Below are positions 16,521-24,386 of a stretch of DNA of 33,674 bases, piece by piece. The translations under genes and the position numbers were made by a program. The notes below the pieces were generated by a model that was not told the DNA's origin, ran no database searches, and worked only from the letters and a program-made list of their open reading frames with translations. Every line of letters starts with the position of its first letter. Positions within the stretch are counted from its first letter, which is position 1. The DNA comes from Nitrospinaceae bacterium (lineage in GTDB: Bacteria; Nitrospinota; Nitrospinia; Nitrospinales; VA-1). The stretch lies in the NCBI GenBank assembly GCA_029261455.1, contig JAJDBH010000039.1, positions 1-33,674 of the forward strand, given 5' to 3'.

Positions 16521-18304
16521 AAATTTTCCGATGGCAGGGAGTTCTGGCTTTCGCTTTACTCGGTGGACTGGTTGGGGCATTCCTGATTCTGTTCCTCGAT
16601 GGCATGATCGAAAGGGGCATTGAAGAAAAAGGTTCGCAAGCGGCAAAAACCCAGATCGATATCGGTTCCCTGACCACTTCTTTATTGGCACAATCTGTAG
16701 CTTTGTCCGGCATCGAAGTCGCCAACCCCGACAACAATATGGAAAATCTGGTCCAGTTTGAAAAACTTTCACTGGACCTCGATGGGGCCCAGATTGTTTC
16801 ACGTAAGATAATCATCGACGAACTTCAAGCCCATGGCATTAAGCTGAACCAGAAACGGACCCAGCCCGCTCAAATTCCGGCAGGCGTTGAATCCACTCAA
16901 GAAGCGGGACAAGAAGCAGGCTCTTCAGGCCAGAAAGGTCTGGCTCTTCCCGGACTGGGCGGACTGAGCATGAAATCTCCCGAAGAGATCCTTAAGTCCG
17001 AAAAACTGGAAACTCTCGAAATCGGAAACCGGGCTAAAAAAACGATTGATGATTTAAAAGCCAAATGGCAGAAAAAATTTGATACCGATCTCAATCCAAA
17101 CGCTATCAAAGAAACAAAACAGAAGTTGGCTGAATTGCAGGAAAAAGTCAAAAGCGGAGACCTGACAGAAATCCCCAAAGCCTTGCAAGAATTCGACACC
17201 CTGCAAAAAGATATTCAGGATCGAATGAAACGCATCACCACGATGAAATCTGAACTCCAAAAAGATATCCAAATGGCGAAGCAACAGGTCGCTGACTTAA
17301 AGAATCTGCCACAAAAAGATTTTGAGCGATTGAAAAATAAATATTCGCTGAGTCCAGGTGGCGGAAAAAATATTCTCGGCTCAATGCTGGAAGGCCCGTT
17401 AAAAGAAAAACTCGACAAAGCCTGGAAAGCCTACCAAATTATCAGCCCTTACCTTAATAAAGGTAAAGGTTCATCTCCCGCTGAACAGGTCTATGTCCGT
17501 GGCAAAGGCATCGATATCCCCTTTACCAAGGCATCCCCCTATCCTGACTTTTTGCTCAGGCATGGCGATCTGTCTTTGATTCTTTTCGACACGGAAGTAA
17601 AAGGTGAAGTAATAGATTTGTCGGACAATCAAAGCGTTTACGGGAAACCCGCCAAGTTGAATTTTCAATCTGGAAAAAACCAAAACTTTAATTCTTTTGT
17701 TATTAACATCACGATGGACAAGACCGGCCCGCAATCACTGGATTCTATTGACATAGATATGCAAGGACTCAACCTGAAAAATACAGGTCAGGCAGAACTG
17801 AAAAACGGCTCTGCAAAAATCATGGGTCAATTAACCATCGTTGATGAAAATATTTTGAAAGGGAATTTCAAAGCCGAACTCGATAGGGTTGAGCTTTCAA
17901 TCCCCAAACAGGAAGGTAATGAACTGGCCAACACCATCGCTCAGTCGTTATCAAATATTGACCGGATCAATATTTCTGTCGGAATCAGCGGAACAATCGA
18001 AAACTATCAGTTGGATATAAAGTCGAACCTTTCCGAGATTGTCTCCAAGGCCGTCAAGAATGCCTTTGCCGGAAAGATGAAGGGTTTCGAAAGTTCCCTG
18101 ATGGCTGCTATTCAAGCGAAAACCGGCGACGTTCTTTCAGGCACCAATGGTTCACTTTCCGGTCTACTCGGTCAAAACAAGATTTTAGGGGATAGCGGAT
18201 CGGCTTATGGCGGGTTGTTGGATCAAGCTAAAAGTGGTGCCGCCAGCAAAGCGGTTCCAAAAGGCCTTCCTTCTCTTCCAGGCGGTTTAAAACTGCCATT
18301 TTGA
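16517..18304 (+). CDS. TIGR03545 family AsmA-like envelope protein
   Basis: 595 residues. A signal anchor at about 8-28 (AFALLGGLVGAFLILFLDG) is followed by an AsmA-like beta segment (IDIGSLTTSLLAQSVALSGIEVANPDN, LDLDGAQIVSRKIIIDELQAHGIKL in parts). A long charged coiled coil spans about residues 155-275 (KSEKLETLEIGNRAKKTIDDL, KQKLAELQEKVKSGDL). A second beta-rich part at about 320-530 and a Gly/Ser-rich tail follow. The layout, with beta-rich lipid-groove-like regions separated by a helical stalk, suggests a periplasmic bridge protein. It is coupled to the TIGR03546 membrane protein, its expected partner. Function unproven. Confidence 0.85.
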   Translation: MKIFRWQGVLAFALLGGLVGAFLILFLDGMIERGIEEKGSQAAKTQIDIGSLTTSLLAQSVALSGIEVANPDNNMENLVQFEKLSLDLDGAQIVSRKIIIDELQAHGIKLNQKRTQPAQIPAGVESTQEAGQEAGSSGQKGLALPGLGGLSMKSPEEILKSEKLETLEIGNRAKKTIDDLKAKWQKKFDTDLNPNAIKETKQKLAELQEKVKSGDLTEIPKALQEFDTLQKDIQDRMKRITTMKSELQKDIQMAKQQVADLKNLPQKDFERLKNKYSLSPGGGKNILGSMLEGPLKEKLDKAWKAYQIISPYLNKGKGSSPAEQVYVRGKGIDIPFTKASPYPDFLLRHGDLSLILFDTEVKGEVIDLSDNQSVYGKPAKLNFQSGKNQNFNSFVINITMDKTGPQSLDSIDIDMQGLNLKNTGQAELKNGSAKIMGQLTIVDENILKGNFKAELDRVELSIPKQEGNELANTIAQSLSNIDRINISVGISGTIENYQLDIKSNLSEIVSKAVKNAFAGKMKGFESSLMAAIQAKTGDVLSGTNGSLSGLLGQNKILGDSGSAYGGLLDQAKSGAASKAVPKGLPSLPGGLKLPF

Positions 18305-18307
18305 TTG

Positions 18308-18342
18308 AAGCCCTGTCCTCCATTAAATAAACCGACAGGCTT
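18308..18342. terminator. Hairpin between convergent TIGR03545 and membrane-protein genes
   Basis: AAGCCCTGTC pairs with GACAGGCTT (nine pairs, one bulged C) around a 16-base loop, starting just after one stop codon and touching the other. No T run; possible bidirectional terminator. Confidence 0.35.
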
Positions 18343-18919
18343 AAGACAGCACTCGTCTTCTATAAACAACCATTAGGGAAAATATCAGACATCCCACCGC
18401 TATGGTTGCAGGAAATAGCACCGTCGTCAGGGAATAATTCTCCAAGGCGAGAACAACAACAAGGTTACGCAGTGCCATAACCACATAAAACTTCAACTGC
18501 TCTTCAAAGGGGTTAAGGTAGGACCTTCTAAAGGTAGGCGCAAACCCCAGCACATCGACCGTTGTCAATATCACCACTGCCCACAATGGGTCAGAGGTCA
18601 GATACCATAGAGGCAAGGATGCCATGGCTACTATGAAAAATACCCAGTCTATTCGGGTGATTGTGCTATCTGACTTTTTGATATAAGCCAAAAAGGCGAC
18701 ATAGATGGAAATAATGCCGGAAAACCCTATTACCCATGCGCCCGCCCCGCCTTTATCTGCAAGCTGAGCCAGAAAAACTATGCAGGTAGATGCCCCCCAA
18801 ATTAACCAGGAAAAAACATGAGGTCTGGTTTTATTCTGAAGTATGGACCTTATATAGGGGAAATACGCAACGATTGTTAACCCAATAGCAATAGCACCGA
18901 GCAACTGTTTGTCATTCAC
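18341..18919 (-). CDS. Polytopic membrane protein, PQ-loop/SemiSWEET-like
   Basis: 192 residues with about six to seven hydrophobic helices. Near the N-terminus AYFPYIRSILQNKTRPHVFSW resembles the PQ-loop/SWEET motif region (helix, short loop, TRPH, FSWLIWG), although the Gln of PQ is replaced. Two such halves may be present. SWEET-like proteins carry small solutes such as sugars; here the substrate is unknown. The start is GTG. It follows ppa by 27 bases on the same strand and is probably co-transcribed with it. Confidence 0.7.
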   Translation of the reverse strand: MNDKQLLGAIAIGLTIVAYFPYIRSILQNKTRPHVFSWLIWGASTCIVFLAQLADKGGAGAWVIGFSGIISIYVAFLAYIKKSDSTITRIDWVFFIVAMASLPLWYLTSDPLWAVVILTTVDVLGFAPTFRRSYLNPFEEQLKFYVVMALRNLVVVLALENYSLTTVLFPATIAVGCLIFSLMVVYRRRVLS

Positions 18920-18946
18920 GTTGGTGAACCACCGAGGGAGAAAGAG

Positions 18947-19477
18947 TTAGGCCGCGGCTGCTCGCTTAATAGCCTGCTCTATTAGCTCAGCGGCATGCGT
19001 TGCATTTTCCCAACCCTCCAATTCAACCCACTTCCCTAACTCTAGATCTTTATAGTGAGCAAAAAAGTGAGTGATTTGTTCTAGCAGGATTTTAGGCAAA
19101 TCAGAATATTCTTTGACGTCTACATAATATGGATTCAGGGCATCAACCGGAACAGCAAGAATTTTTTCATCCGCCCCTTTTTCATCTTTCATTTTCAGAA
19201 CCCCGACAGGCCGACAACGGACGACACAGCCAGACAAAAATTCTACAGGGGATGCGACCAGAACATCTATGGGGTCACCGTCTTCGGAAAGGGTATGCGG
19301 TGCAAATCCGTAATTACAAGGGTAGCGCATTGAAGTGTGCATGACGCGGTCTACATATAAAGCACCGGATTTCTTATCCATTTCGTATTTCACCGGTTCA
19401 CGACCAAATGGAACCTCAATGATAACGTTGATATCCCACGGGGGTGCTTCGCCTATCGGTATTGCATCTATATTCAT
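18947..19477 (-). CDS. ppa: Inorganic pyrophosphatase, family I
   Basis: 176 residues, the normal length for the hexameric bacterial enzyme. It hydrolyses PPi to phosphate and pulls biosynthetic reactions forward. Family residues are visible: the N-terminal IIEVPFGREPVKYEMDKKSG, with the phosphate-binding K and E; RYPCNYGFAPHT; the metal-binding DGDPIDVLV at about 66-74; the second acidic cluster ILAVPVDALNPYY; and HYKDLELGKWV. The Shine-Dalgarno is weak. A six-pair hairpin (GAATGG-AAAT-CCATTC, 19498-19513) lies 20 bases upstream and could affect initiation. First gene of a probable two-gene operon with the membrane protein at 18341. Confidence 0.95.
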   Translation of the reverse strand: MNIDAIPIGEAPPWDINVIIEVPFGREPVKYEMDKKSGALYVDRVMHTSMRYPCNYGFAPHTLSEDGDPIDVLVASPVEFLSGCVVRCRPVGVLKMKDEKGADEKILAVPVDALNPYYVDVKEYSDLPKILLEQITHFFAHYKDLELGKWVELEGWENATHAAELIEQAIKRAAAA

Positions 19478-19626
19478 AACACGTCACTTTATTTATGGAA
19501 TGGAAATCCATTCAGGGTTCATAACTCATTCAATAATGGGGGCTTTATTCAGGAAGAGTCAAACTGATCAGGCTTTTTAAAGCCCACTGGAAATGTCTCA
19601 ACTAATGGATAGGTCAGCCAGTTACC

Positions 19627-19640
19627 CTCCCGTATGGGAG
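19627..19640 (-). terminator. Small hairpin directly after tRNA-Leu
   Basis: Read on the minus strand, CTCCC-ATAC-GGGAG begins at the base after the tRNA discriminator. No T run follows, so it may be a processing trailer rather than a terminator. Confidence 0.35.
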
Positions 19641-19724
19641 TGCCGAGGGCCGGAATCGAACCGGCACGAGGTTACCCTCGAGGGATTTTAAGTCCCTTGC
19701 GTCTACCTATTCCGCCACCCCTGC
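19641..19724 (-). tRNA. tRNA-Leu (anticodon UAA)
   Basis: 84 nt without encoded CCA. The class II shape is clear: D-arm GGCGGAATAGGTAGACGC, anticodon stem AGGGA/TCCCT around loop CTTAAAA (anticodon TAA), long variable arm CGAGG-GTAA-CCTCG, and T-arm GCCGG-TTCGAAT-CCGGC. It decodes UUA. The acceptor stem GCAGGGG/CCTCGGC has an A3-G70 mismatch and a G5-U68 wobble, which is unusual. The CCA must be added by enzyme. The apparent 87-residue ORF over it is an artefact. Confidence 0.95.
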
Positions 19725-19744
19725 TCGGTGTGTGCAATTTAGTA

Positions 19745-19779
19745 AAGTCCCGACTGGAATTGGATAGCCATCGGGACTT
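19745..19779. terminator. Hairpin downstream of the CNMP-protein operon
   Basis: AAGTCCCGA (19745-19753) pairs with TCGGGACTT (19771-19779), nine of nine, around a 17-base loop. It lies 115 bases after the stop of the gene at 19894 and 20 bases before tRNA-Leu on the same strand. A short TTT follows on the minus strand. It could end the upstream operon or separate it from the tRNA. Confidence 0.45.
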
Positions 19780-19893
19780 GTGCGAGGGGAATGTTAGCAG
19801 TTTCCACTATCAATTCCAACTGTCAACAGACCTCATTATCTTTTTATTTTTGCCCTCTTTAAACTGGCAGGGTTGTGGAATGGATCAGGTGGG

Positions 19894-20400
19894 TTAAAAA
19901 TCCCAGTTAAACTCCGCGTTCTCCTCCCCCTCTTCCACCGCTAAAAGTGCTATTTCGGCTTTGAGGTCAGCAACGACCAGTGTCAACTTCTCTAGTCGCT
20001 CCAGGAGGACGTCCTTGCGAAGTTTACAGAACTTTTTGCTTGTTTCCTCATCGAAGGACTCGATTAAATCGTTTTCTATTTTGAACACCACCGCATCATT
20101 TTGAGCAATGACATTAGTCTGGCGCAGAGGGCTTTCATTAATAGAAACCGTCCCAAAAACGGCACCGTACTTCATTTTGGCCAGTTCAGAATTAGGGTTC
20201 TGATTGCGGGTGACGATCGCCTTCCCTTTCAGAAGAATATAGACAGGTGTCTCAGACTCACCCTGGTGAATGATGTATTCGCCTTCTTTGAAATACAAGA
20301 AGTAGTCGTCACAGTCTGCCATTCTATCCAGTTCAAAACTGTCAATATCCTTAAAAAACGGGACTTCCTGCATAAGCTTTAATCTTTCCTGTTTAATCAT
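19894..20400 (-). CDS. Cyclic-nucleotide-binding-fold protein with atypical phosphate cassette
   Basis: 168 residues. A cNMP-binding beta-roll covers about 14-125 (VPFFKDIDSFELDRMADC, GEYIIHQGESETPVYILLKGKAIV in parts). The phosphate-binding cassette reads FGTVSINESPLRQTNVIA. The Gly and Arg are kept but the ribose-binding Glu after FG is Thr, so classical cAMP/cGMP binding is doubtful. A helical C-terminal region (about 126-160, KFCKLRKDVLLERLEKLTLVVADLK in parts) ends in an acidic tail; there is no HTH. It starts five bases after the stop of the 629-residue gene, and its AGGA lies inside that gene's end, so the two are coupled. Probably a ligand or protein sensor working with that partner. 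Confidence 0.82.
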   Translation of the reverse strand: MIKQERLKLMQEVPFFKDIDSFELDRMADCDDYFLYFKEGEYIIHQGESETPVYILLKGKAIVTRNQNPNSELAKMKYGAVFGTVSINESPLRQTNVIAQNDAVVFKIENDLIESFDEETSKKFCKLRKDVLLERLEKLTLVVADLKAEIALLAVEEGEENAEFNWDF

Positions 20401-20404
20401 AATT

Positions 20405-22294
20405 TTATCCTGAAGTATTTTGAGGCTCGTTTTCGGAATCCGGGAAAAAGTGGTTCAATCGTGCTTGGCAATGGCTGCTTTTGGTGACCTTGGCCACAAC
20501 CTCCTCATTGATTGAAAAATTACCTATAAAGTTTTTATTAAAATAATGGATGAACACCGACCACAGGCTGTAGACATCATAAAATTCGTTATAAATTGAC
20601 AGAATATCTGTCATGCTACCTACACTTCTGACATCAACATTTCTATAGGCCGCAAATAATTGCATGGAAAGATCATAAAGAAGCTGACAAAGTTCTTCGG
20701 TTGCAATTTTTATAAAAACAAATTTATTAACATTACCTTCCAGCGACGGGCTTTCAGAGTTCAACACTAACAGGGCCTTGCTAACCACTTTCAACCGAGG
20801 ACTGATCTCTTTCCATATATTGGAATTTTGCAAGCGACTGCCCAACCTAACCCGGTTGGGTTGCTTCATGATCAAATTGTGAAACAAGCTATAGACATTT
20901 TTTAAATATTGTATTTTCTTGGGGTAATAAATCCGGGTATTTTTTTCCATTTCCTTATCATAGGCCTTGATCAGAGTATAAAACCTTTCCTCATCTATCG
21001 GCTCACCATTCTGAAATTTTCGTGTCATCAGGCCAAGGTCCTGAAACAGCAACTGTTTGCTTTCAACCGGATACCAGAAATCTATTTCCTGGATAATGAT
21101 ATTGACCCTCTCCAGGTTTTTTCTGCCAAATTTTTGTTCATGATGAGGAGTGATTTCGATTGTGATGTCTTCGGCTTCTTTCTGCTGCAAAACAATATTG
21201 AAGTTCTTTTCCTCCAACTTGATAAAAATCATTTGCAAACGATCGAAAGGTGTCGTCTTGGTTTCTAGCTGTTTCCGGACTTCCTCGACAATATCCTCAA
21301 ACCTTTTCAGATCTGCTTCTTCTTCAAAGCTGGCTTCTAATTCTCTAACCTTTTTTTCAAAAAATTCATGATGATAATAAATGAGAGTGTTTTTTATTTT
21401 ATTGAACTCATCAAGCGGTGGGGTGAGTTCTTTGAATCGTTCATGGAATGAATATTTTTTCCCGATTTTTTGATATACCAGATTGATGCAGGAATGAATC
21501 TCAAATAACTGCTCCATTTTCGTAATACTTTGAGGAAACTTTTCCATTCGGTCCAATAGTTTTCGGAAATCCGGTTCTGTCTTCCTCTTGGACATGAAAT
21601 CCATGGATGTTTTATAATATTGATGGAAACATACGTTGATCTTTTCATAACTTTTTTTTCCGGCTTCATAAAATTGATATTGGGAAAACTTTCCCCCTTT
21701 AATTCGCAAGTCATCGAAACCTGAAATTTTGGCTCCATTTTTTTCGTGGCCATTCGTGAAATCGGCGAGAGAAATTTTATTTTCTTCGAATTCCTCAATC
21801 AACACTTCCAGTTCAGGTATTATGGATTCTTGGCTATTCGAGGTCAGACGGTAATGTCGAGTGAGAAGATCTATTTCATTTTGAATATTCGGAGTGATAA
21901 ATTGAAATACTCCCGAAATAGAGTCAAGAAATTTGAACAATGACATCTTGACGGGGTCCAGTTTGCATTCGTATTGCTCTAAGGTAATAGTTTCAGCCAT
22001 GGACCGGATATCCTTCAGGATATGATCAATGTCTTGCAATCGGGCAAAGTAATTTGAGTGTCTTATATTTTGGGCATCGGGGTCTGTGAGGTCATCGACC
22101 ATGCCCATGATCACGGAAAGGTTTTTCCTGTGGAAAGAAACCAGCTTGAGAATTCGGGACTTTTCCTTCGCCGGATCCCCACCATCAGCGATTATTTCTG
22201 ATGCATTCTCTACTCTTTCTCTAAACAGAGTTAAAAGGTTCTCCGCTTCTTTAATATCGTCAGCCAGAGAAATTTTATTTTTTGCAGAAATCAT
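20405..22294 (-). CDS. Large helical protein of unknown function coupled to a cNMP-fold gene
   Basis: 629 residues, highly charged, almost entirely predicted helix, with no signal peptide, membrane segment or motif I recognise. Heptad-like stretches suggest coiled coils or stacked helical repeats at about 15-110 and 290-360 (KKVREL, EADLKRFEDIVEEVRKQLE). The middle region has repeated aromatic-rich helices (FHQYYKTSMDF, FYDVYSLWSVFIHYFNKNF). The base composition is AT-rich like its downstream partner. It is translationally linked to the cNMP-fold protein and diverges from another unknown, helical gene at 22459. The set may be one sensory or structural module. The ATG has a poor ribosome-binding site. 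Confidence 0.75.
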   Translation of the reverse strand: MISAKNKISLADDIKEAENLLTLFRERVENASEIIADGGDPAKEKSRILKLVSFHRKNLSVIMGMVDDLTDPDAQNIRHSNYFARLQDIDHILKDIRSMAETITLEQYECKLDPVKMSLFKFLDSISGVFQFITPNIQNEIDLLTRHYRLTSNSQESIIPELEVLIEEFEENKISLADFTNGHEKNGAKISGFDDLRIKGGKFSQYQFYEAGKKSYEKINVCFHQYYKTSMDFMSKRKTEPDFRKLLDRMEKFPQSITKMEQLFEIHSCINLVYQKIGKKYSFHERFKELTPPLDEFNKIKNTLIYYHHEFFEKKVRELEASFEEEADLKRFEDIVEEVRKQLETKTTPFDRLQMIFIKLEEKNFNIVLQQKEAEDITIEITPHHEQKFGRKNLERVNIIIQEIDFWYPVESKQLLFQDLGLMTRKFQNGEPIDEERFYTLIKAYDKEMEKNTRIYYPKKIQYLKNVYSLFHNLIMKQPNRVRLGSRLQNSNIWKEISPRLKVVSKALLVLNSESPSLEGNVNKFVFIKIATEELCQLLYDLSMQLFAAYRNVDVRSVGSMTDILSIYNEFYDVYSLWSVFIHYFNKNFIGNFSINEEVVAKVTKSSHCQARLNHFFPDSENEPQNTSG

Positions 22295-22398
22295 AATTTA
22301 TAAGTTACGGCCCTCATCATTCTAGAACCGGTAGTTTCACTATCTGTTTGGAAGAATTTTAAAACTTTACAACCCTATAAAATATCGCAATAACTTAT

Positions 22399-22413
22399 TA
22401 ACATGTGATGTTA
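22399..22413. promoter_or_regulatory. Inverted repeat in the divergent region of the unknown module
   Basis: TAACAT-GTG-ATGTTA, six of six pairs, directly followed by TATAAC at 22415-22420, a possible -10 box for the rightward gene. A repressor bound here would block that promoter. Evidence is positional only. Confidence 0.35.
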
Positions 22414-22446
22414 GTATAACAGGGCTTGTTCAACTATCAGAATAAA

Positions 22447-22453
22447 AAGGAGG
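22447..22453 (+). promoter_or_regulatory. Strong Shine-Dalgarno that fixes a TTG start
   Basis: AAGGAGG followed by five bases and TTG at 22459. A more upstream TTG at 22426 in the same frame has no such site, so translation should begin at 22459. Confidence 0.75.
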
Positions 22454-22458
22454 TTTTT

Positions 22459-23304
22459 TTGAGGGACCCTAGACGAATATTAAAAAAGCTGCTGGGTCCT
22501 GGAACAGAGGTCGAACCTTTTGTGGAGACGGGCGAACCTTTGGAACAAACGGTTGAAACGTTTCGAGATGTGGTTAAGTGCCGAAAAATCCGCGCTTTTG
22601 TGCAGGAGCAGTTTGGTCTCAATCTGGCTCTTTCATCCGAAGTTTTTCACAGCCTCCTCGATATCCCGCAAATCAACTATATTGAAACAACCAAAAGGGA
22701 TTTAGAAGTAGAGACGATTTCCTTAAAGGAGACCCGTGCCCCTGATGACCCCGTCACCATTGCCAATTTGAATTCGGTACTGCGGGAACTTTATGCCAAC
22801 CTTTTTCTGATAAAGGAACGCATCAGCAAGGATTTTCCTAAAGCCGTTTTAATAAACGAAATGCGGTCGGAGCATATTGACAGGGTTCAACACCTCGTTA
22901 AAACCATTTCGGTATTGCACGGCAATCTGACCGGGTATCTGCTCACCAGCTGGAAAGCAGGGCGCATCGAAAAAGAGTTTATGTCCCTTTTCCCCAACTC
23001 GACAAAGGCCCACCCTCTTCGAAGTACCTTCCCGCTCATTGAGCATGAACTGGAGCTGTATCGCGATATTTTTAAAATTCAGAATAAATGGAAAGCAACA
23101 GAACTTGACCTCTTCACCATAATTCAGCACCCTAAAGGCATTGATCCCCTGCTCGAAAATATTCAGGAACTGGGCAACCGGTTATGGCAAATTATTTATC
23201 AAAGTTCTGACATATATCAATGTGTGGACCTTGCGGGGATAGACTTCGGAGATATACAACCACTCTTCGACAACGATAAGGTAACCTTGAATCCATCAGG
23301 CTAG
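22459..23304 (+). CDS. Hypothetical helical protein divergent from the 629-residue gene
   Basis: 281 residues from a TTG start chosen by the perfect AAGGAGG five bases before it. The protein is soluble and mostly helical, without signal peptide or known motif. The N-terminal third has RDPRRILKKLLGPGTEVEPF and QEQFGLNLALSSEVFHSLL. A central helical bundle follows (NSVLRELYANLFLIKERISK, HLVKTISVLHGNLTGYLL), then an acidic end. It has the same helical, aromatic-rich style as the neighbouring 629-residue protein, and its position across a shared 164-base promoter region suggests a linked role. I could not align the two by eye. Function unknown. Confidence 0.72.
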   Translation: MRDPRRILKKLLGPGTEVEPFVETGEPLEQTVETFRDVVKCRKIRAFVQEQFGLNLALSSEVFHSLLDIPQINYIETTKRDLEVETISLKETRAPDDPVTIANLNSVLRELYANLFLIKERISKDFPKAVLINEMRSEHIDRVQHLVKTISVLHGNLTGYLLTSWKAGRIEKEFMSLFPNSTKAHPLRSTFPLIEHELELYRDIFKIQNKWKATELDLFTIIQHPKGIDPLLENIQELGNRLWQIIYQSSDIYQCVDLAGIDFGDIQPLFDNDKVTLNPSG

Positions 23305-23315
23305 CGGCGAGCCGC
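23304..23315. terminator. Short GC hairpin at the end of the 281-residue gene
   Basis: GCGG-CGAG-CCGC, four pairs, overlapping the stop codon. No T run; weak candidate only. Confidence 0.25.
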
Positions 23316-23453
23316 CGCAGGCAATTTACAATAACGTAGATGGCCTGTTAACAGTTTAGCGCGGCTTAATAGGCATAGGCTGATGGAGAGACATGGGTGG
23401 AAGTTCTTAAATCCTAGATAAATCTTTGTCCGCCCAATAAAGATATCGCTAGC

Positions 23454-23486
23454 TGGCCCCACGCCGAGTGGACGGAGTGCCTCCGT
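23454..23486. repeat. Structured repeat unit, copy 1
   Basis: TGGCCCCACGCCGAGTGG (23454-23471) contains a small hairpin CCAC-GCCGA-GTGG. It is followed at once by a second hairpin ACGGAG-TGC-CTCCGT (23472-23486). The 18-base core recurs exactly 96 bases further on. The composition (GC-rich in an AT-richer gap) suggests a dispersed REP-like element. Confidence 0.6.
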
Positions 23487-23549
23487 TGGCAAGTTGCACT
23501 TTCTTCATTTTGTGGACAATCGGTCTTTCGGCTCAACAAGCCTGCTAAT

Positions 23550-23567
23550 TGGCCCCACGCCGAGTGG
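23550..23567. repeat. Structured repeat unit, copy 2 (core only)
   Basis: An exact second copy of the 18-base core, abutting the stop codon of the leucine-rich-repeat gene. The second hairpin of copy 1 is absent; GCTAGCC follows instead. Confidence 0.6.
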
Positions 23568-24116
23568 CTAGCCTTTAACTTGGAAACCTTCTACCTTATC
23601 CAACAGCAGGTGTTTGACAGAAGACATTTTTTGCGCTTCTTTGAGGGCATTTTTTCCTTCATCCTTAAGTCGGTTGAGGCGCAAGTCGAGACGTACAAGG
23701 TTGGTGAAAAGAGGCATGAACTTCGCAAAAAGCAAAGCCCCTTCATCGGTAATTTCATTATCTGTTAGCACCAGGTTCTGTAAGCTCAACAGATTATCTG
23801 AAACCGCTATGTATTTCATTCCTTCATTACCCAGTCGATTATAAAACATATTCAGCGAAGTCAGGTTAACCAGCACATCAGATTGGGCTATATATTTCGC
23901 CCCTTTGGGGCCACATAAATTCGTCCCAAAAGCCAGATGCGTTAAAGGCCGCAGAAACTCCATGCGAGCGATATCCTTGGCTCCATATTCCTTCAAATAA
24001 GTAGCAGTGAGATCAAGGGTTTTGCCATCTTTGCTCAAATTCATCCGAACAATCGATTCGGTTGCAGCCATGCCCCTTTCCTGGCCAAAGGCAGTCTTGT
24101 TGCCACTGGTATCCAT
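23568..24116 (-). CDS. Cytoplasmic leucine-rich-repeat protein (ribonuclease-inhibitor type)
   Basis: 182 residues. Four to five LRR units of about 28 residues are visible: LTHLAFGTNLCGPKGAKYIA, LTSLNMFYNRLGNEGMKYIA, LQNLVLTDNEITDEGALLFA and LVRLDLRLNRLKDEGKNALK. These follow the LxxLxLxxNxLxxEG pattern of ribonuclease-inhibitor-like repeats. Such solenoids bind proteins. There is no signal peptide, enzymatic domain or cap, and the array is short. AAAGGGAA precedes the ATG. Its end touches the second repeat copy. It stands alone and diverges from nuoB. The partner is unknown. Confidence 0.8.
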   Translation of the reverse strand: MDTSGNKTAFGQERGMAATESIVRMNLSKDGKTLDLTATYLKEYGAKDIARMEFLRPLTHLAFGTNLCGPKGAKYIAQSDVLVNLTSLNMFYNRLGNEGMKYIAVSDNLLSLQNLVLTDNEITDEGALLFAKFMPLFTNLVRLDLRLNRLKDEGKNALKEAQKMSSVKHLLLDKVEGFQVKG

Positions 24117-24386
24117 AATTCCCTTTCTCCAACAATTAATAACCCACCACGGATCTTCCGTAATGAATTGAACTTTTGATTATTTCCAATTATACACTGG
24201 TTTAAGTCCCACAGGCAAGAAACCACTCCTGTGGCAGAACCCTATGAGAGGGACAAGAGCCCATAAAGCCGAGATCACCTTTCACCAGCCGAAAAAGATA
24301 TTGCAGTTGCCCCTACGGCTAGTAGTGGATTTTTTGCTGAAAGTATTTTAAGATGCGGTATAAACCTCAATTTGGGAGTGGATGGC

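Noticed and set aside
19641-19779. An integration (att) site at the tRNA gene
   Set aside because: There is no integrase, no partial tRNA copy and no foreign-looking block next to it; the nearby inverted repeat is explained as a terminator-like hairpin.
19634-19897. 87-residue ORF on the plus strand
   Set aside because: It runs over the reverse strand of tRNA-Leu and its trailer; the sequence is the usual artefact of reading a tRNA backwards.
23301-23492. 63-residue minus-strand ORF over the repeat copy
   Set aside because: It reads through the structured repeat and has no domain pattern; such peptides arise from dispersed repeats.
23454-23567. A CRISPR array
   Set aside because: Only two copies of an 18-base unit with one 78-base gap, no further repeats and no cas genes.
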